Assembly (NCBI RefSeq): GCF_026343955.1
Contig: NZ_JAPKNI010000005.1
Coordinates: 310,001 to 374,000 of the forward strand
Direction of reading: 5' to 3'
Source: Kaistia defluvii
GTDB taxonomy: Bacteria; Pseudomonadota; Alphaproteobacteria; Rhizobiales; Kaistiaceae
DNA length: 64,000 nt
Made by a program: the position numbers and the translations under genes. Within the stretch, counting starts at the first letter, position 1. The number at the start of each line of letters is the position of its first letter. Positions 17,084 through 27,084 of the stretch are shown here, piece by piece. A model generated the notes under the pieces. That model was not told the origin of the DNA, ran no database searches, and saw only the letters and a list, made by a program, of their open reading frames with translations.

Positions 17084-17103
17084 ACCTCATTTTTAGTTGA
17101 GGT
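17084..17103. promoter_or_regulatory. Second sox box at the soxR start
   Basis: ACCTCAT-N6-TTGAGGT matches the MFS-promoter sox box in 13 of 14 arm positions. It lies over the first possible soxR start codon, so SoxR probably regulates itself. A weak -35-like TAGACC and -10-like CATGAT flank it on the minus strand. Confidence 0.65.
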
Positions 17104-17161
17104 CTATCCCAGTCCCTCCAGTGCGCATAGCCGCCTTCATTGCCCGCCTCCGTGCCAGATC

Positions 17162-17175
17162 TGAAATATATTTCA
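17162..17175. promoter_or_regulatory. Palindrome upstream of the sugar/polyol operon promoter (candidate SorC operator)
   Basis: TGAAATATATTTCA is a perfect 14-bp palindrome in an AT-rich island, followed two bases later by the 8-bp palindrome TTCATGAA (17177-17184). It sits just upstream of the -35 element. A SorC-family regulator encoded in the operon is the natural candidate to bind here. Confidence 0.5.
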
Positions 17176-17189
17176 TTTCATGAAGGATA

Positions 17190-17217
17190 TTGACGACATT
17201 CGGCTTGCTGCTATGAT
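17190..17217 (+). promoter_or_regulatory. Predicted sigma70-type promoter of the sugar/polyol operon
   Basis: TTGACG (17190-17195) and TATGAT (17212-17217) are separated by 16 bp and match the consensus well. This leaves a leader of about 100 bases before the solute-binding protein gene. Confidence 0.65.
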
Positions 17218-17321
17218 CCCGGCGTCGGCTTCGGGAGGAAGTTCCGGCAGTCCAATCAAGAAATCGAGCGCCTTGGCGTTCGCCATAATCTTTGTGGATG
17301 GCTTCGGCCAAGGGAGGGAAC

Positions 17322-18353
17322 TTGCGCAAATTTCTGAAAACGCTCGCCTTTGCGGCGACTGCTTCGACTTGTCTGGCCTCCAGCCAGTCGTTTGCCGAAA
17401 CAACTAACCCGTTCAAGTGCGAGCCGGGTGAAGAATACGTCATGAACGTCATGGTCTCGGGCGTCGAATACTGGTTCCCGGTCTATGAAATGTTCAAGCA
17501 GGCCGGCCAGCAGTTCGGCTGCAAGACGCGCTACACCGGCACGCCAGACTATGACGTCAACAAGCAGATCGCGACCTTCGACCAGGCGCTGGCGCAGAAG
17601 CCGGCCGGAATCCTGGTCCACCCGATGAACTCCGACCCGTTCATCGAGCCGATCAACCGTGCGATCGAGCAGGGCACCGCCGTCGTCACCTTCGCGGCGG
17701 ATTCGCCGAATTCGAAGCGCGTCTCGTTCATCACCTCGGACAACCTGGCCGAAGGCACCTATGCAGCCGACGCCGTCGCCAAGGCGATGGACGGCAAGGG
17801 CGAATACGCCGTGCTGGAGAATCCCGGCCAGGACAATCACGACAAGCGCATCAGCGCCTTCATCGCCCGCATGGAAGCCAAGTGGCCGGACATGAAGCTG
17901 GTCGGCCGCGCCGCCTCGAACCAGGATCCGACCAAGGCCTATCAGGCGGTCCTGAGCCTGGCGCAGGCGCATCCAGACCTCGGCGCGGTGTTCATGCCGG
18001 AGGCCAATTCGGCCATCGGCGCCGCCCAGGCGGCCAAGGAAGGCGGCGGCAAGATCAAGGTGATGCTGGCCGACGTCAACGCCAAGATCCTCGACATGAT
18101 CAAGGCCGGCGAGATCTACGGATCGGTCAATCCCAACCAGGGCATGCAGGGCTATATGGGCTTCCTGCTGCTCTGGATGGCCAAGCATCCCGAACTGATC
18201 GACCCGATGAACGACACCAAGCGTTCGGGCGCCAACGGCATGGCCGTGCCCTTCGTCGACAATGGTTTCTCGATCGTCACGGCCGAGAACGCCGACGACT
18301 TCTACTGGGACAAGTACCTGCAGCGCCGCGGCACCAAGGGCATCGAGGAATAG
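17322..18353 (+). CDS. CUT2-type sugar ABC transporter solute-binding protein
   Basis: A 343-residue periplasmic binding protein of the ribose/xylose-binding type (peripla_BP_4 fold). The leader [20 protein letters not shown] with an SFA-type cleavage site is a Sec signal peptide. The start is a TTG at 17322 with a very strong ribosome-binding sequence, AGGGAGGGAA, directly upstream; earlier in-frame codons lack one. It is the first gene of a ten-gene operon. The ligand is unknown but should be a monosaccharide or polyol. The intergenic hairpin after it probably keeps this product more abundant than the transporter subunits. Confidence 0.92.
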   Translation: MRKFLKTLAFAATASTCLASSQSFAETTNPFKCEPGEEYVMNVMVSGVEYWFPVYEMFKQAGQQFGCKTRYTGTPDYDVNKQIATFDQALAQKPAGILVHPMNSDPFIEPINRAIEQGTAVVTFAADSPNSKRVSFITSDNLAEGTYAADAVAKAMDGKGEYAVLENPGQDNHDKRISAFIARMEAKWPDMKLVGRAASNQDPTKAYQAVLSLAQAHPDLGAVFMPEANSAIGAAQAAKEGGGKIKVMLADVNAKILDMIKAGEIYGSVNPNQGMQGYMGFLLLWMAKHPELIDPMNDTKRSGANGMAVPFVDNGFSIVTAENADDFYWDKYLQRRGTKGIEE

Positions 18354-18397
18354 CTCGACGCCCCGATCGCGCGGCGATCCGCCGAGGCGAAGCTGCC

Positions 18398-18420
18398 GGA
18401 AGGGGGCACAGCCCCCTTCC
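18398..18420 (+). terminator. Intergenic hairpin after the solute-binding protein gene
   Basis: GGAAGGGGGC and GCCCCCTTCC form a perfect 10-bp stem with a three-base loop, between the binding-protein gene and the ATPase gene. Inside an operon such a structure normally stabilises the upstream mRNA or causes partial termination. Confidence 0.7.
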
Positions 18421-18447
18421 CCTTTCCGATCATCGCAGGAGCATGGC

Positions 18448-19974
18448 GTGACCCAGGCGCCCATTCTTGAAATTCGCGGCGTGTCCAAGGCCTTTGGCCC
18501 GGTCAAGGCGCTGAGCGACGTCCGCTTCGAGCTTCGCCGTGGCGAGATCCATGCGCTCTGCGGCGAGAACGGCGCCGGCAAGTCGACGCTGATGAACATC
18601 CTCGCCGGCGTCTTGCAGCCGAGCGACGGCGAGATCTGGCTGGACGGCCAGCGCGTCGCCATCCCCTCGCCCGCCGCGGCCCAGCGTCTCGGCATCGGCC
18701 TGGTGCATCAGGAGATCGCCCTTTGCCCCGACGCGACGGTGGCGGAGAACATCTACATGGCGGCGATCAACGCCCGCCGTTCGCCCCTGATGAATTTCCA
18801 GAAGCTCTATGTCGAGGCACAGAAGGTCATGGACCGGCTGGCCCCGATCCCGGTCCGCACCAAGGTGGCCGACCTCTCCATTTCCAACCAGCAGCTCGTC
18901 GAGATCGCCAAGGCCCTGACGCTCGACTGCAAGGTGCTGATGCTCGACGAGCCGACCGCCGCCCTCACAGAAAGCGAGGCGCAGCGCCTGTTTTCGATCG
19001 TGCGCGGACTGCAGCAGCGCGGCATTTCGGTGATCTATATCAGCCACCGCATGGCGGAGATCTTCTCGCTTTGCGACCGGGTCACGGTGTTTCGCGACGG
19101 CCAGTATGTCGCGACAGACCCCATTGCCGACGTTTCCCCGGATGACGTCGTGCGCAAGATGGTCGGCCGCGAGATCACCCAGCTCTATCCCGACAAGCTG
19201 GCCGAGGCGCCGGGACGGGTGCTGCTCTCGGTCAAGGGCCTCTCCGACAGTGACTGTTTCAAGCAGGTCGATCTCGAGCTTCGCGCCGGTGAAATCCTCG
19301 GCATGGGCGGCCTGATCGGCGCCGGCCGCAGCGAGATCGCGCAGACCATCTGCGGATTGCGACCGGCGACCGCCGGCACGGTCGAGATCGACGGCAAACC
19401 GCAGCGCATCCGCAACTACAGCGACACGGTCCGGTCCGGGCTGGTCTACCTGTCCGAGGACAGAAAGGGCTCCGGCGTGTTCCTCGACATGCCGATCGCG
19501 GCCAATATCTCGGCGCTGGATTTGAACAAGGTGACATCGCTCGGCCTGCTCAACCGCAAGGCAGAGGACCGCCAGGCGGGCGAACTGACGAAGCGCCTCG
19601 GTGTGCGCATGTCCGGCATCGGCGCCGCCGTCTCGACGCTAAGCGGCGGCAACCAGCAGAAGGTCGCGATCGCCAAGCAGCTCTCGGTCAACCCGCGCGT
19701 GATCCTGATGGACGAGCCGACCCGCGGCATCGATGTCGGCGCCAAGGTCGAGATCCACCGCCTGCTGCGCCAACTCGCCGCCCGGGGCGTCGGCATCGTC
19801 GTCATCTCCTCGGAACTGCCGGAACTGATCGGCCTCTGCGACCGGGTGATCGTCGTGCACGAGGGCCGCATCGCCGGCGAACTCGGCGCCGACGCGCTCG
19901 GCGAGGAAGCGATCATGCGGCTCGCCTCCGGCGTCAAGAATTCCTCAACACAGCAGGCCGCCCATGTCGCCTAG
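18448..19974 (+). CDS. Sugar ABC transporter ATP-binding protein (two ATPase domains)
   Basis: A 508-residue RbsA/XylG-type protein. The first domain has GENGAGKST and [14 protein letters not shown]. The second has a degenerate Walker A region (GLIGAGRSE) but a full signature [15 protein letters not shown] and [12 protein letters not shown], the normal asymmetry in this family. It energises import of the sugar delivered by the upstream binding protein. The GTG at 18448, preceded by AGGAG, starts exactly at the conserved [17 protein letters not shown] segment. It overlaps the permease gene by 11 bp. Confidence 0.93.
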   Translation: MTQAPILEIRGVSKAFGPVKALSDVRFELRRGEIHALCGENGAGKSTLMNILAGVLQPSDGEIWLDGQRVAIPSPAAAQRLGIGLVHQEIALCPDATVAENIYMAAINARRSPLMNFQKLYVEAQKVMDRLAPIPVRTKVADLSISNQQLVEIAKALTLDCKVLMLDEPTAALTESEAQRLFSIVRGLQQRGISVIYISHRMAEIFSLCDRVTVFRDGQYVATDPIADVSPDDVVRKMVGREITQLYPDKLAEAPGRVLLSVKGLSDSDCFKQVDLELRAGEILGMGGLIGAGRSEIAQTICGLRPATAGTVEIDGKPQRIRNYSDTVRSGLVYLSEDRKGSGVFLDMPIAANISALDLNKVTSLGLLNRKAEDRQAGELTKRLGVRMSGIGAAVSTLSGGNQQKVAIAKQLSVNPRVILMDEPTRGIDVGAKVEIHRLLRQLAARGVGIVVISSELPELIGLCDRVIVVHEGRIAGELGADALGEEAIMRLASGVKNSSTQQAAHVA

Positions 19975-20971
19975 GGAACACACCCCCATGCAAGCCGAAC
20001 TCAACGCCGCCGGCGCCCGGCGCATCGACTTCGCCCGCCTCGCCTCGATGCGCGAGGCCGGGTTGATCGTCATCATCCTTCTGCTCTGCGTCGCCATGAG
20101 CTTCGCCTCGCCCCACTTCCTCACCTGGGGCAACCTTCGCGCCATGATGATGAGCTTCTCGATCGAGGGCATCGTCGTCGTCGGCATGACGATCCTCCTG
20201 ATCGTTGGCGGCATCGACCTCTCGGTCGGCTCGGTGGTCTGCTTCTCCATGGTGATTTCCGGTGCGCTGTTCCTGGCCGGGCTCGATCCCTGGACGGCGA
20301 GCCTGGCCGGTATCGCCGCCAGCGCGCTGATCGGCGCCATCATGGGCTTCTTCGTCACGGTGGTCGGGCTCAACCATTTCATCACGTCACTCGCGGCGAT
20401 GGTGATCGTGCGCGGCCTCTGCCTGATCATCACCAAGGGAACGCCGCTGTCGCTGTTCTCGCTGCCGCCCTCGTTCAAGGCGATCGGCCAGGGCAGCTTT
20501 CACAACATCCCCTATGTGATCCTGATCTTCCTCGTCGTCGTCGCCGTCTTCGACTTCCTGCTGCGTCGCGCCACCGCCTTCCGCAAGGTCTTCTATACCG
20601 GCTCCAACCAGAAGGCGGCGCAGTTCTCCGGCATCAATACCAACCAGGTGAAGTTCTGGGTGACGGTGCTGTGCTCCGCCCTGGCCGGCTTCGCGGGCGT
20701 CATCTACATGGCCCGTTTCGGGGCCGCCACGCCGACCTTCGGCGCGGGCATGGAACTGAACATCATCGCCGCGGCGGTGATCGGCGGCGCCTCGCTCAAT
20801 GGCGGCTCCGGCACCATCTTCGGGGCGATCCTCGGCATGGCGCTGCTTTCGGTCGTCACCAGCTCGCTCATCCTGCTCGACGTCTCCGTCTATTGGCAGG
20901 AGATGATCAAGGGTTGCATTCTGCTCGCTGCCGTCTCCATCGACCACTTCCTGCATCGCAGGAAGTCCTGA
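19964..20971 (+). CDS. Sugar ABC transporter permease
   Basis: A 335-residue RbsC-type inner-membrane permease with about nine or ten hydrophobic segments. Typical family stretches are [18 protein letters not shown] and [19 protein letters not shown]. It probably works as a homodimer with the two-domain ATPase. Start codons at 19964 (overlapping the ATPase gene) and 19988 are both possible. Confidence 0.92.
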   Translation: MSPREHTPMQAELNAAGARRIDFARLASMREAGLIVIILLLCVAMSFASPHFLTWGNLRAMMMSFSIEGIVVVGMTILLIVGGIDLSVGSVVCFSMVISGALFLAGLDPWTASLAGIAASALIGAIMGFFVTVVGLNHFITSLAAMVIVRGLCLIITKGTPLSLFSLPPSFKAIGQGSFHNIPYVILIFLVVVAVFDFLLRRATAFRKVFYTGSNQKAAQFSGINTNQVKFWVTVLCSALAGFAGVIYMARFGAATPTFGAGMELNIIAAAVIGGASLNGGSGTIFGAILGMALLSVVTSSLILLDVSVYWQEMIKGCILLAAVSIDHFLHRRKS

Positions 20972-20996
20972 GCCTCCAGCGCACCGAAGCAAGATC

Positions 20997-21977
20997 ATGG
21001 CCCCCATCACTCCACGCGACGACCTCCAGGCTGCCCGGCAGATGCACCAGGCCCTCGTCCTGCACTACATCGAGGGCAAGACCCAGGCGGAGATCGCCCG
21101 GGAACTCGGCCTTTCGCACGCGACGGTCAACCGGCTGATCAAGCGCGGCCACCAGCTTGGCCTCGTCGAGATCAAGATCAAGTCGCCGATCGACCATCTC
21201 GTCGAGATCGAGGCGCGACTGGTCGAACTTGGCGGCATCGAGCGCGCGGTGGTGGTGCCCTCCGTCTCCGACAATCCGCGCACGGCCCTGCAGCGGGTCG
21301 GCGAGGCGGCGGCGCGGCTGCTGCTCGACACGATCAAGGATGGCGACACCATTTCGATTTCGGGCGGCAAGGGCGTCAGCGCCCTGGTGGCGGGGCTGCA
21401 GCCAAGCCGCCGCTACGATGTCGAGGTCATCCCGGCGACCGGGCTCGTCCAGGGCAAGCACTATACCGACGTCAACCATGTCGCCTCGCTGATGGCCGAC
21501 AAGCTCGGCGGCCGCGCCTACCAGATCCACGCGCCGCTCTTCGCGGACTCGCCGGAACAGCGTGAGATGCTGATGAGCGTGCGCTCCGTCGGCGACGTGT
21601 TCCGCCGGGCGCGCGAGGCGGATGTGGCGGTGATCGGCATTGGCTCGATCCTCAGCGATGACTCCAGCTATTACGACCTGCATCCCTTCTCCGTCGCCGA
21701 TCGCCGCGCCATCGAGGAATCGGGCGCGACGGGCGAACTGCTCGCCCATCTCATCGGTCGCGACGGCCAGCTGTGCGACTACACGCCGAACCGCTCGCTG
21801 GTGTCGCTGACCCTCGACGAATTCGCCACCATTCCCCGCTCGATCGGCATCGCCAGCGGCGCCAGCAAGATCGCGCCGGTGCTGAGCGCCATGCGCGGCA
21901 ATCACCTCGACACCATCGTCACGGACGAAACGACCGGGCTCCAGATCCTGGACCTCGCCCAGAAGGAAGCAGCATGA
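20997..21977 (+). CDS. SorC/DeoR-type sugar-binding transcriptional regulator (EryD/LsrR-like)
   Basis: A 326-residue regulator with an N-terminal helix-turn-helix (EGKTQAEIARELGLSHATVNRLI, about 23-45) and a C-terminal SorC sugar-phosphate-binding domain. The latter shows conserved ISGGKGVSALV and GIGSILSDDSSYY-type segments. LsrR and EryD from this family respond to phosphorylated pathway intermediates. It sits inside the operon, so it probably autoregulates from the promoter at 17190, perhaps through the palindrome at 17162. Its stop overlaps the next ATG (ATGA). Confidence 0.9.
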   Translation: MAPITPRDDLQAARQMHQALVLHYIEGKTQAEIARELGLSHATVNRLIKRGHQLGLVEIKIKSPIDHLVEIEARLVELGGIERAVVVPSVSDNPRTALQRVGEAAARLLLDTIKDGDTISISGGKGVSALVAGLQPSRRYDVEVIPATGLVQGKHYTDVNHVASLMADKLGGRAYQIHAPLFADSPEQREMLMSVRSVGDVFRRAREADVAVIGIGSILSDDSSYYDLHPFSVADRRAIEESGATGELLAHLIGRDGQLCDYTPNRSLVSLTLDEFATIPRSIGIASGASKIAPVLSAMRGNHLDTIVTDETTGLQILDLAQKEAA

Positions 21978-22969
21978 GCCCGCAGCCAATCCAGCGCCCC
22001 ATCGGCAAGTCCGGCATCTCCGCCTCGGCTGTCGGCCTCGGCACCTGGGCCATTGGCGGCTGGATGTGGGGCGGCACGGATGACGCCGCCTCGATCCGCG
22101 CCATCGAAGCCTCGATCGAGGCCGGCATCAGCCTGATCGACACGGCGCCGGCCTACGGCCTCGGCCGCAGCGAGGAGATCGTCGGCAAGGCGATCCGCGG
22201 CAAGCGAGACAAGGTGGTGATATCAACCAAATGCGGGCTCAACTGGCACTCCGGCAAGGGCAACCCTTTCTTCGACCAGGACGGCATCCCGGTCCACCGC
22301 TATCTCGGCGCTGATGGCATCGCCTATGAGGTGGAGCAGAGCCTGAAGCGGCTCGGGACCGACCATATCGACCTCTACATCACGCACTGGCAGGACCCGA
22401 CCACGCCGATCGCCGAGACGATGGCCGCGCTGCAGAAGCTGAAGGCGCAGGGCAAGATCCGCGCGATCGGCGCTTCCAATCTGAGCCTCGACGATTTGAA
22501 CCAATACGTCGCCGCCGGAGGGCTCGACGCGATCCAGGAGCGCTATTCGGCTTTGGACCGCGAGATCGAGAGTACCCTCCTCCCGATCGCCATGCGCAAC
22601 GATATCGCAACGCTCAGCTATTCGTCGCTGGCGCTCGGCCTGCTGACCGGATCGATCGATCCCTCGCGCGAATTCACCGGCGACGACCAGCGCCTCGGCA
22701 ATCCGCGCTTCTCTCCGGCCAACCGAGAGAAGATCGCGCGGCTGAAGACGGCCATCGCCCCGATCATCGCGAAGCACGGCGCGTCCATGGCGCAGATCAT
22801 GATCGCCTGGACGCTGGCCCAGCCCGGCATCACCTTCGCGCTTTGCGGCGCGCGCAATCCCGAGCAGGCGATCGAGAATGCGCGGGCCGGCGAAATCCGC
22901 CTCGATGCCGAGGATCTCGCCACCCTCGATGCGGCGCTTGCGACGCATCTCGTGGCCATGGATGCGTGA
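21974..22969 (+). CDS. Aldo/keto reductase
   Basis: A 331-residue NAD(P)H-dependent (beta/alpha)8 barrel. The catalytic set is visible: Asp and Tyr in SLIDTAPAYGLGRSEE, Lys in VISTKCGL and His in YITHWQDP. Cofactor-binding CGARNPEQAIENARA lies near the C-terminus. In this operon it probably interconverts a sugar or aldose with its polyol, or handles the aldehyde released by the aldolase. The ATG overlaps the regulator stop by 4 bp, which fixes the start. Confidence 0.9.
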   Translation: MSPQPIQRPIGKSGISASAVGLGTWAIGGWMWGGTDDAASIRAIEASIEAGISLIDTAPAYGLGRSEEIVGKAIRGKRDKVVISTKCGLNWHSGKGNPFFDQDGIPVHRYLGADGIAYEVEQSLKRLGTDHIDLYITHWQDPTTPIAETMAALQKLKAQGKIRAIGASNLSLDDLNQYVAAGGLDAIQERYSALDREIESTLLPIAMRNDIATLSYSSLALGLLTGSIDPSREFTGDDQRLGNPRFSPANREKIARLKTAIAPIIAKHGASMAQIMIAWTLAQPGITFALCGARNPEQAIENARAGEIRLDAEDLATLDAALATHLVAMDA

Positions 22970-22988
22970 GCGAGAAAGCAGAAACCCG

Positions 22989-24707
22989 ATGAACCGCACC
23001 GAAACCCTTGCCGCCCTGCGCGGTCGGCCGGATGTTGCCGTGCTCGTCATCGGCGGCGGCATTAACGGCATCAGCGTTTTCCGCGAACTCGCGCTGCAGG
23101 GCGTCGATGTCGTGCTGGCGGAAAAGGGCGACTATTGCAGCGGCGCCAGCGCCGCCCTCTCGCGCATGGTGCATGGCGGCCTGCGCTATCTGGAAAATGG
23201 CGAGTTCAAGCTGGTGCGCGAGTCGCTCGTCGAGCGCGACCGGCTGCTGCAGAACGCGCCGCACTACGTGGCGCCACTGCCGACGACCGTGCCGATCTTC
23301 GACATCTTCTCCGGCATCGCAAATGGAGCGGTCCGCTTTCTCGGCCTGACCCGCCGGCCGAGCCGCCGCGGCGCCTTCGTCATCAAGGCCGGTCTGACGC
23401 TCTATGACCGCTTCACCGCGTCGCGACGGCTGATGCCGGCACACCGGTTTCGCGGCCGGGCCGAGACCTTGAAAACCTGGCCAGCGATCAATCCGACGAT
23501 CCGCAGTTCCGCCACCTATTACGACGCATGGGTCAGCCGGCCGGAACGGCTCGGGCTGGAGATGTTGCTCGACACGTTTGCGGCCGCTCCCTCGGCCCGT
23601 GCCCTAAACTATGCGACGATAGCGTCCAACGCCTCCGGCCTCGTGCTCACCGATACGCGCACCGGAGAAAGCCTGCCGATCCGGCCGAAGCTCGTGATCA
23701 ACGCGACCGGCGGCTGGATCGACCTGACCAACCAGGCGATCGGCGCCCCGGCGCCGCGCATGATGGGCGGCACCAAAGGTTCGCACCTGATCGTCGACAA
23801 CCCGGCGCTCTATCAGGCGTTGGATGGCCACATGGTCTATTACGAGAACGAGGACGGACGCATCTGCATCCTGTTCCCCTATCTCGGCAAGGTGCTGATC
23901 GGCTCGACTGACATCCGCGTCGACGATCCCGACACCGTTCGCTGCGAGGATGACGAGCGCCGCTACATCCTGCAGTCGCTTTCCTTCGTCTTCCCGTCGA
24001 TCCCGGTTGCCGACGACGAGATCGTCTTCCAGTTCTCCGGTGTCCGCCCCCTGCCCGCCAGCAAGGACAGCTTCACCGGCCGCATCCCGCGCGACCATTT
24101 CTGCGAGTTCGTCGAGGCGACCGACGCACTGCCAGCGACACTCTGCATGATCGGCGGCAAGTGGACCACCTTCCGCTCTTTCGGCGCCTTGGCGGCCGAC
24201 ATGGCGCTCGAGCGGCTCGGTCTTTCCCGCAAGATCGGAACCGAGACCCTCGCCATCGGCGGCGGCCGTGCCTTTCCGGCGAACCCGGCCGCATGGATCG
24301 CCGGGCTTGCGCGCGAGCACGGGCTCAGCCCCGATTACGCGCAACACCTCTTCGAGCGTTATGGCACGTCTGCCGAAGCGCTAGCTGCTGACATCGCCAA
24401 GGATCCCGTCGAGATGCTGCCGGGCTCGGACTATTCGGCCAGAGAGATCGCCGCAATCGTCGAGCGCGAGCAGGTCGAAACCCTCGCCGATCTGTTTCTC
24501 CGCCGCACCACCATCGCCATATCGGGCGGCCTCACGCCCGCTCTCATCGACGCCGGGCTCGCCATCCTCGCCGGTCAAAAGGGCTGGGATGCGGAACGGT
24601 CCGCCGGCGAGCGCGCCGCCTTCCTCGGGCTGCTCGCCAGCCAGCACGGCGTCCATTTTCCCGATTGCGCCCACACGAACGACAAAAGGAGCGCCCTATG
24701 CGCCTGA
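22989..24707 (+). CDS. FAD-dependent glycerol-3-phosphate dehydrogenase family protein (GlpD/EryB-like)
   Basis: A 572-residue flavoprotein. FAD binds at VLVIGGGINGISVFRELALQ near the N-terminus, followed by the family motif MVHGGLRYLENGEFKLVRE and a FPYLGKVLIGSTD segment. The C-terminal helical domain of GlpD follows. Members oxidise glycerol-3-phosphate or erythritol phosphate and pass electrons to quinone. With a kinase and an aldolase beside it, oxidation of a phosphorylated polyol to a ketose phosphate is the likely role; plain glycerol use is less likely because glpF/glpK context is absent. It overlaps the aldolase gene by 10 bp. Confidence 0.85.
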   Translation: MNRTETLAALRGRPDVAVLVIGGGINGISVFRELALQGVDVVLAEKGDYCSGASAALSRMVHGGLRYLENGEFKLVRESLVERDRLLQNAPHYVAPLPTTVPIFDIFSGIANGAVRFLGLTRRPSRRGAFVIKAGLTLYDRFTASRRLMPAHRFRGRAETLKTWPAINPTIRSSATYYDAWVSRPERLGLEMLLDTFAAAPSARALNYATIASNASGLVLTDTRTGESLPIRPKLVINATGGWIDLTNQAIGAPAPRMMGGTKGSHLIVDNPALYQALDGHMVYYENEDGRICILFPYLGKVLIGSTDIRVDDPDTVRCEDDERRYILQSLSFVFPSIPVADDEIVFQFSGVRPLPASKDSFTGRIPRDHFCEFVEATDALPATLCMIGGKWTTFRSFGALAADMALERLGLSRKIGTETLAIGGGRAFPANPAAWIAGLAREHGLSPDYAQHLFERYGTSAEALAADIAKDPVEMLPGSDYSAREIAAIVEREQVETLADLFLRRTTIAISGGLTPALIDAGLAILAGQKGWDAERSAGERAAFLGLLASQHGVHFPDCAHTNDKRSALCA

Positions 24708-25540
24708 ACCAGAAAGCCCGCATGAACCGCCTCTTCGGCGGCGGGCGTTGTCTCGACGTCGCCATCGATCACGGCGTCTGCAACGAGCCGAGTTTCCTCG
24801 CCGGTCTCGAAGACATGGAGGGTGTCGTCGCCCAGCTTGTCGCGGCCGGGCCCGACGCGATCCAGATGAACTACGGCCAGGCCGACCTGCTGCAGTCCGT
24901 TCCCGGCAAGGACAAGCCGGCGCTGGTGATGCGCATCGACATGGGCAATCCCTACAATCGTATCCGCCACCGCGCGATGTGGGCGGTGCTGCAGAACGAA
25001 ACCGACCCGCTGATCGGCGCGATCGAGATGGACGCCGCCTGCGCCGTGGTCAACCTGTTCATGCTGCCCGACGAGCCCGACCTGTTCCGGCAATGCGTCC
25101 AGAACATCGCCCGTGTCCGCGCCGATTGCGACAGATACGGCATGCCACTGATGATCGAACCGCTCGCCATGCTGCCGGTCGACCAGAATGGCGGCTACAT
25201 GGTCGATGGCGATGCCGAGAAGATCGTGACGCTGACGCGCCTCGCCCGCGAGATGGGCGCCGACATCGTCAAAGCGGATCCCACCACCAACCCCGAGGAC
25301 TTCCACCGCGTCGTCGAGGCGGCGCGTTGCCCGGTGCTGGTGCGCGGTGGTGGCAGGGAGGACCTGCGCGCCGTGTTCGACAAGTCGGCAGCCCTGATGG
25401 CGCAGGGCGCGCTCGGCATGGTCTATGGCCGCAACATCTATCAGCATGCCAATCCGCGGGCGGTGGTGCGTGGCCTGATGGCGATCATCCACGACGACGC
25501 GGACGGCGCGACGGCCTGGGAACTCTATCAGAACGCATAG
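24698..25540 (+). CDS. DeoC/LacD/LsrF-family class I aldolase
   Basis: A 280-residue (beta/alpha)8 protein. Early AIDHG (about 22-26), Lys192 in GADIVKADPTTN as the likely Schiff-base lysine, and phosphate-binding VRGGGRED (about 215-222) plus YGRNIYQH (about 243-250) are typical. LacD splits tagatose-1,6-bisphosphate and LsrF handles phosphorylated autoinducer-2. Here the product of the GlpD-like enzyme is the probable substrate, with a triose phosphate or dihydroxyacetone phosphate as one product. AGGAG precedes the ATG at 24698. Confidence 0.85.
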   Translation: MRLNQKARMNRLFGGGRCLDVAIDHGVCNEPSFLAGLEDMEGVVAQLVAAGPDAIQMNYGQADLLQSVPGKDKPALVMRIDMGNPYNRIRHRAMWAVLQNETDPLIGAIEMDAACAVVNLFMLPDEPDLFRQCVQNIARVRADCDRYGMPLMIEPLAMLPVDQNGGYMVDGDAEKIVTLTRLAREMGADIVKADPTTNPEDFHRVVEAARCPVLVRGGGREDLRAVFDKSAALMAQGALGMVYGRNIYQHANPRAVVRGLMAIIHDDADGATAWELYQNA

Positions 25541-25566
25541 AGGCTTCGGTTTCGGGAGGGGAACCC

Positions 25567-27084
25567 ATGGGCGAATACATTCTCGGACTTGATGCCGGCA
25601 ATACCGTCATCAAGGCGATCATCTTCGACAAGACCGGCCGCGAACTGGCGCTCGCGGCGCGGGATGGCCACTCCTCCATGCCGAAGCCCGGCCATGTCGA
25701 GCGCGACCTGAACGAGCTTTGGCGCAATGCCGTCGCGGTCATCCGCCAGTGCACCGAGCAGGCGGGCATCGACGCCGGCGAGATCATCGCCATCGGCTGC
25801 GCCGGGCATGGCAACGGCCTCTATGCGCTCGACCACGACGGTGTTCCCCTGATCGGCATCCAGTCGCTCGACACCCGCGCCGTCGGCGTCGTGGCGGACT
25901 GGGCGAAGCAGGATGTCGGCGTCCGCGCCTATGCGCACTGCCTGCAAATGCCCTGGGCGGCGCAGACCCCGACCCTGCTCACCTGGCTGAAGCGCCATGC
26001 GCCGGACCTGTTCGCCAGGGTCGGGACGGTCTTCCTGTGCAAGGATTTCGTCGTCAACCGCCTGACCGGAGCGCGCTCGACCGATACGTCCGACATGTCG
26101 GGCTGCGGCCTGCTGCGGATGCCGGACAGGCGCTACGAGGCGGAACTGATGGCCGCCTATGGGCTGGAAGACTGCATGAGACTGCTGCCGCCTGTGCTGG
26201 AATCAGCCGAGATCGCCGGCCGGATCACGGATGACGTTGCCGCCCTCACCGGCCTCCGCGCCGGCACGCCCGTCGTCGCCGGGCTGTTCGACGTGGTGGC
26301 GAGCGCCGTCGGTTCGGGCGTGACCCATACCGGCGCCGCCTCGGTCATTGCCGGGACCTGGAGCATCAACCAGGTGATCACGGACGAGCCGATCCGCGAC
26401 CCGTCGATCTTCATGGTCTCGACCTTCGATCCGGTCCGCTATCTGGCGATCGAGGCGAGCGCGACCTCGGCCGCCAATCTCGAATGGATCGTGCGCGAAT
26501 TCCTCGATCACGGAGGGGCGGCGGGCGACACGTCGCCCTTCGAGCTTTGCAGCGAGATGGTCGCCTCCATCGATCCGGATGGCGATGTGCCGATCTACCA
26601 CCCGTTCCTCTATGGCTCCCAGCAGAGCGGCAGCGCCCGCGCCGGTTTCTATGGCATTGCCGGCTGGCACACCCGCGCCCACCTGCTGCGCGCGCTGTTC
26701 GAAGGCGTCGCCTTCGAACACAGGCGGCATGTCGAAAGGCTGCGCGGCGCGGGCGCGCGGATCGATGAAGTCGTTCTCTCCGGCGGCGGCTCCCGCAGCC
26801 CGGTCTGGCCGCAGATCTTCGCCGATGTGCTGGGCGTTCCCGTCACGGTAGCGCGCAGCCGCGAGACCGGCGCCCTGGGCGCGGCGATCGCCGCAGGTGT
26901 GGGAACCGGCGCCTTTGCCGACTTTGGCGAGGGCGCGGCCGCCATGACAGCCGCCGCCCGCAACTACCTGCCCGACAACGCTATTTCTCCGGCTTACGAA
27001 CGACGCTATAGCGTCTATGGTGAGATCAATCAGGCGATGACACCGATTTGGCAGCGCGTCGCCGCTGGGCAGGCGCAGAATTGA
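25567..27084 (+). CDS. FGGY-family carbohydrate kinase
   Basis: A 505-residue actin-like kinase. The N-terminal ATP/phosphate loop is [19 protein letters not shown] catalytic-type Asp lies in [16 protein letters not shown], and the C-terminal adenosine motif is [20 protein letters not shown]. The family includes xylulokinase, EryA, LsrK and L-xylulose kinase types. Its substrate is most simply the imported sugar or polyol. The start at 25567 follows GGGAGGGGAAC. The stop overlaps the GMC gene start (TTGA). Confidence 0.9.
   Translation: MGEYILGLDAGNTVIKAIIFDKTGRELALAARDGHSSMPKPGHVERDLNELWRNAVAVIRQCTEQAGIDAGEIIAIGCAGHGNGLYALDHDGVPLIGIQSLDTRAVGVVADWAKQDVGVRAYAHCLQMPWAAQTPTLLTWLKRHAPDLFARVGTVFLCKDFVVNRLTGARSTDTSDMSGCGLLRMPDRRYEAELMAAYGLEDCMRLLPPVLESAEIAGRITDDVAALTGLRAGTPVVAGLFDVVASAVGSGVTHTGAASVIAGTWSINQVITDEPIRDPSIFMVSTFDPVRYLAIEASATSAANLEWIVREFLDHGGAAGDTSPFELCSEMVASIDPDGDVPIYHPFLYGSQQSGSARAGFYGIAGWHTRAHLLRALFEGVAFEHRRHVERLRGAGARIDEVVLSGGGSRSPVWPQIFADVLGVPVTVARSRETGALGAAIAAGVGTGAFADFGEGAAAMTAAARNYLPDNAISPAYERRYSVYGEINQAMTPIWQRVAAGQAQN

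Noticed and set aside
22989-24707. Plain glycerol-3-phosphate dehydrogenase for glycerol use
   Set aside because: No glycerol facilitator or glycerol ABC importer is nearby, and the operon has a sugar-type regulator, a CUT2 importer and an aldolase.
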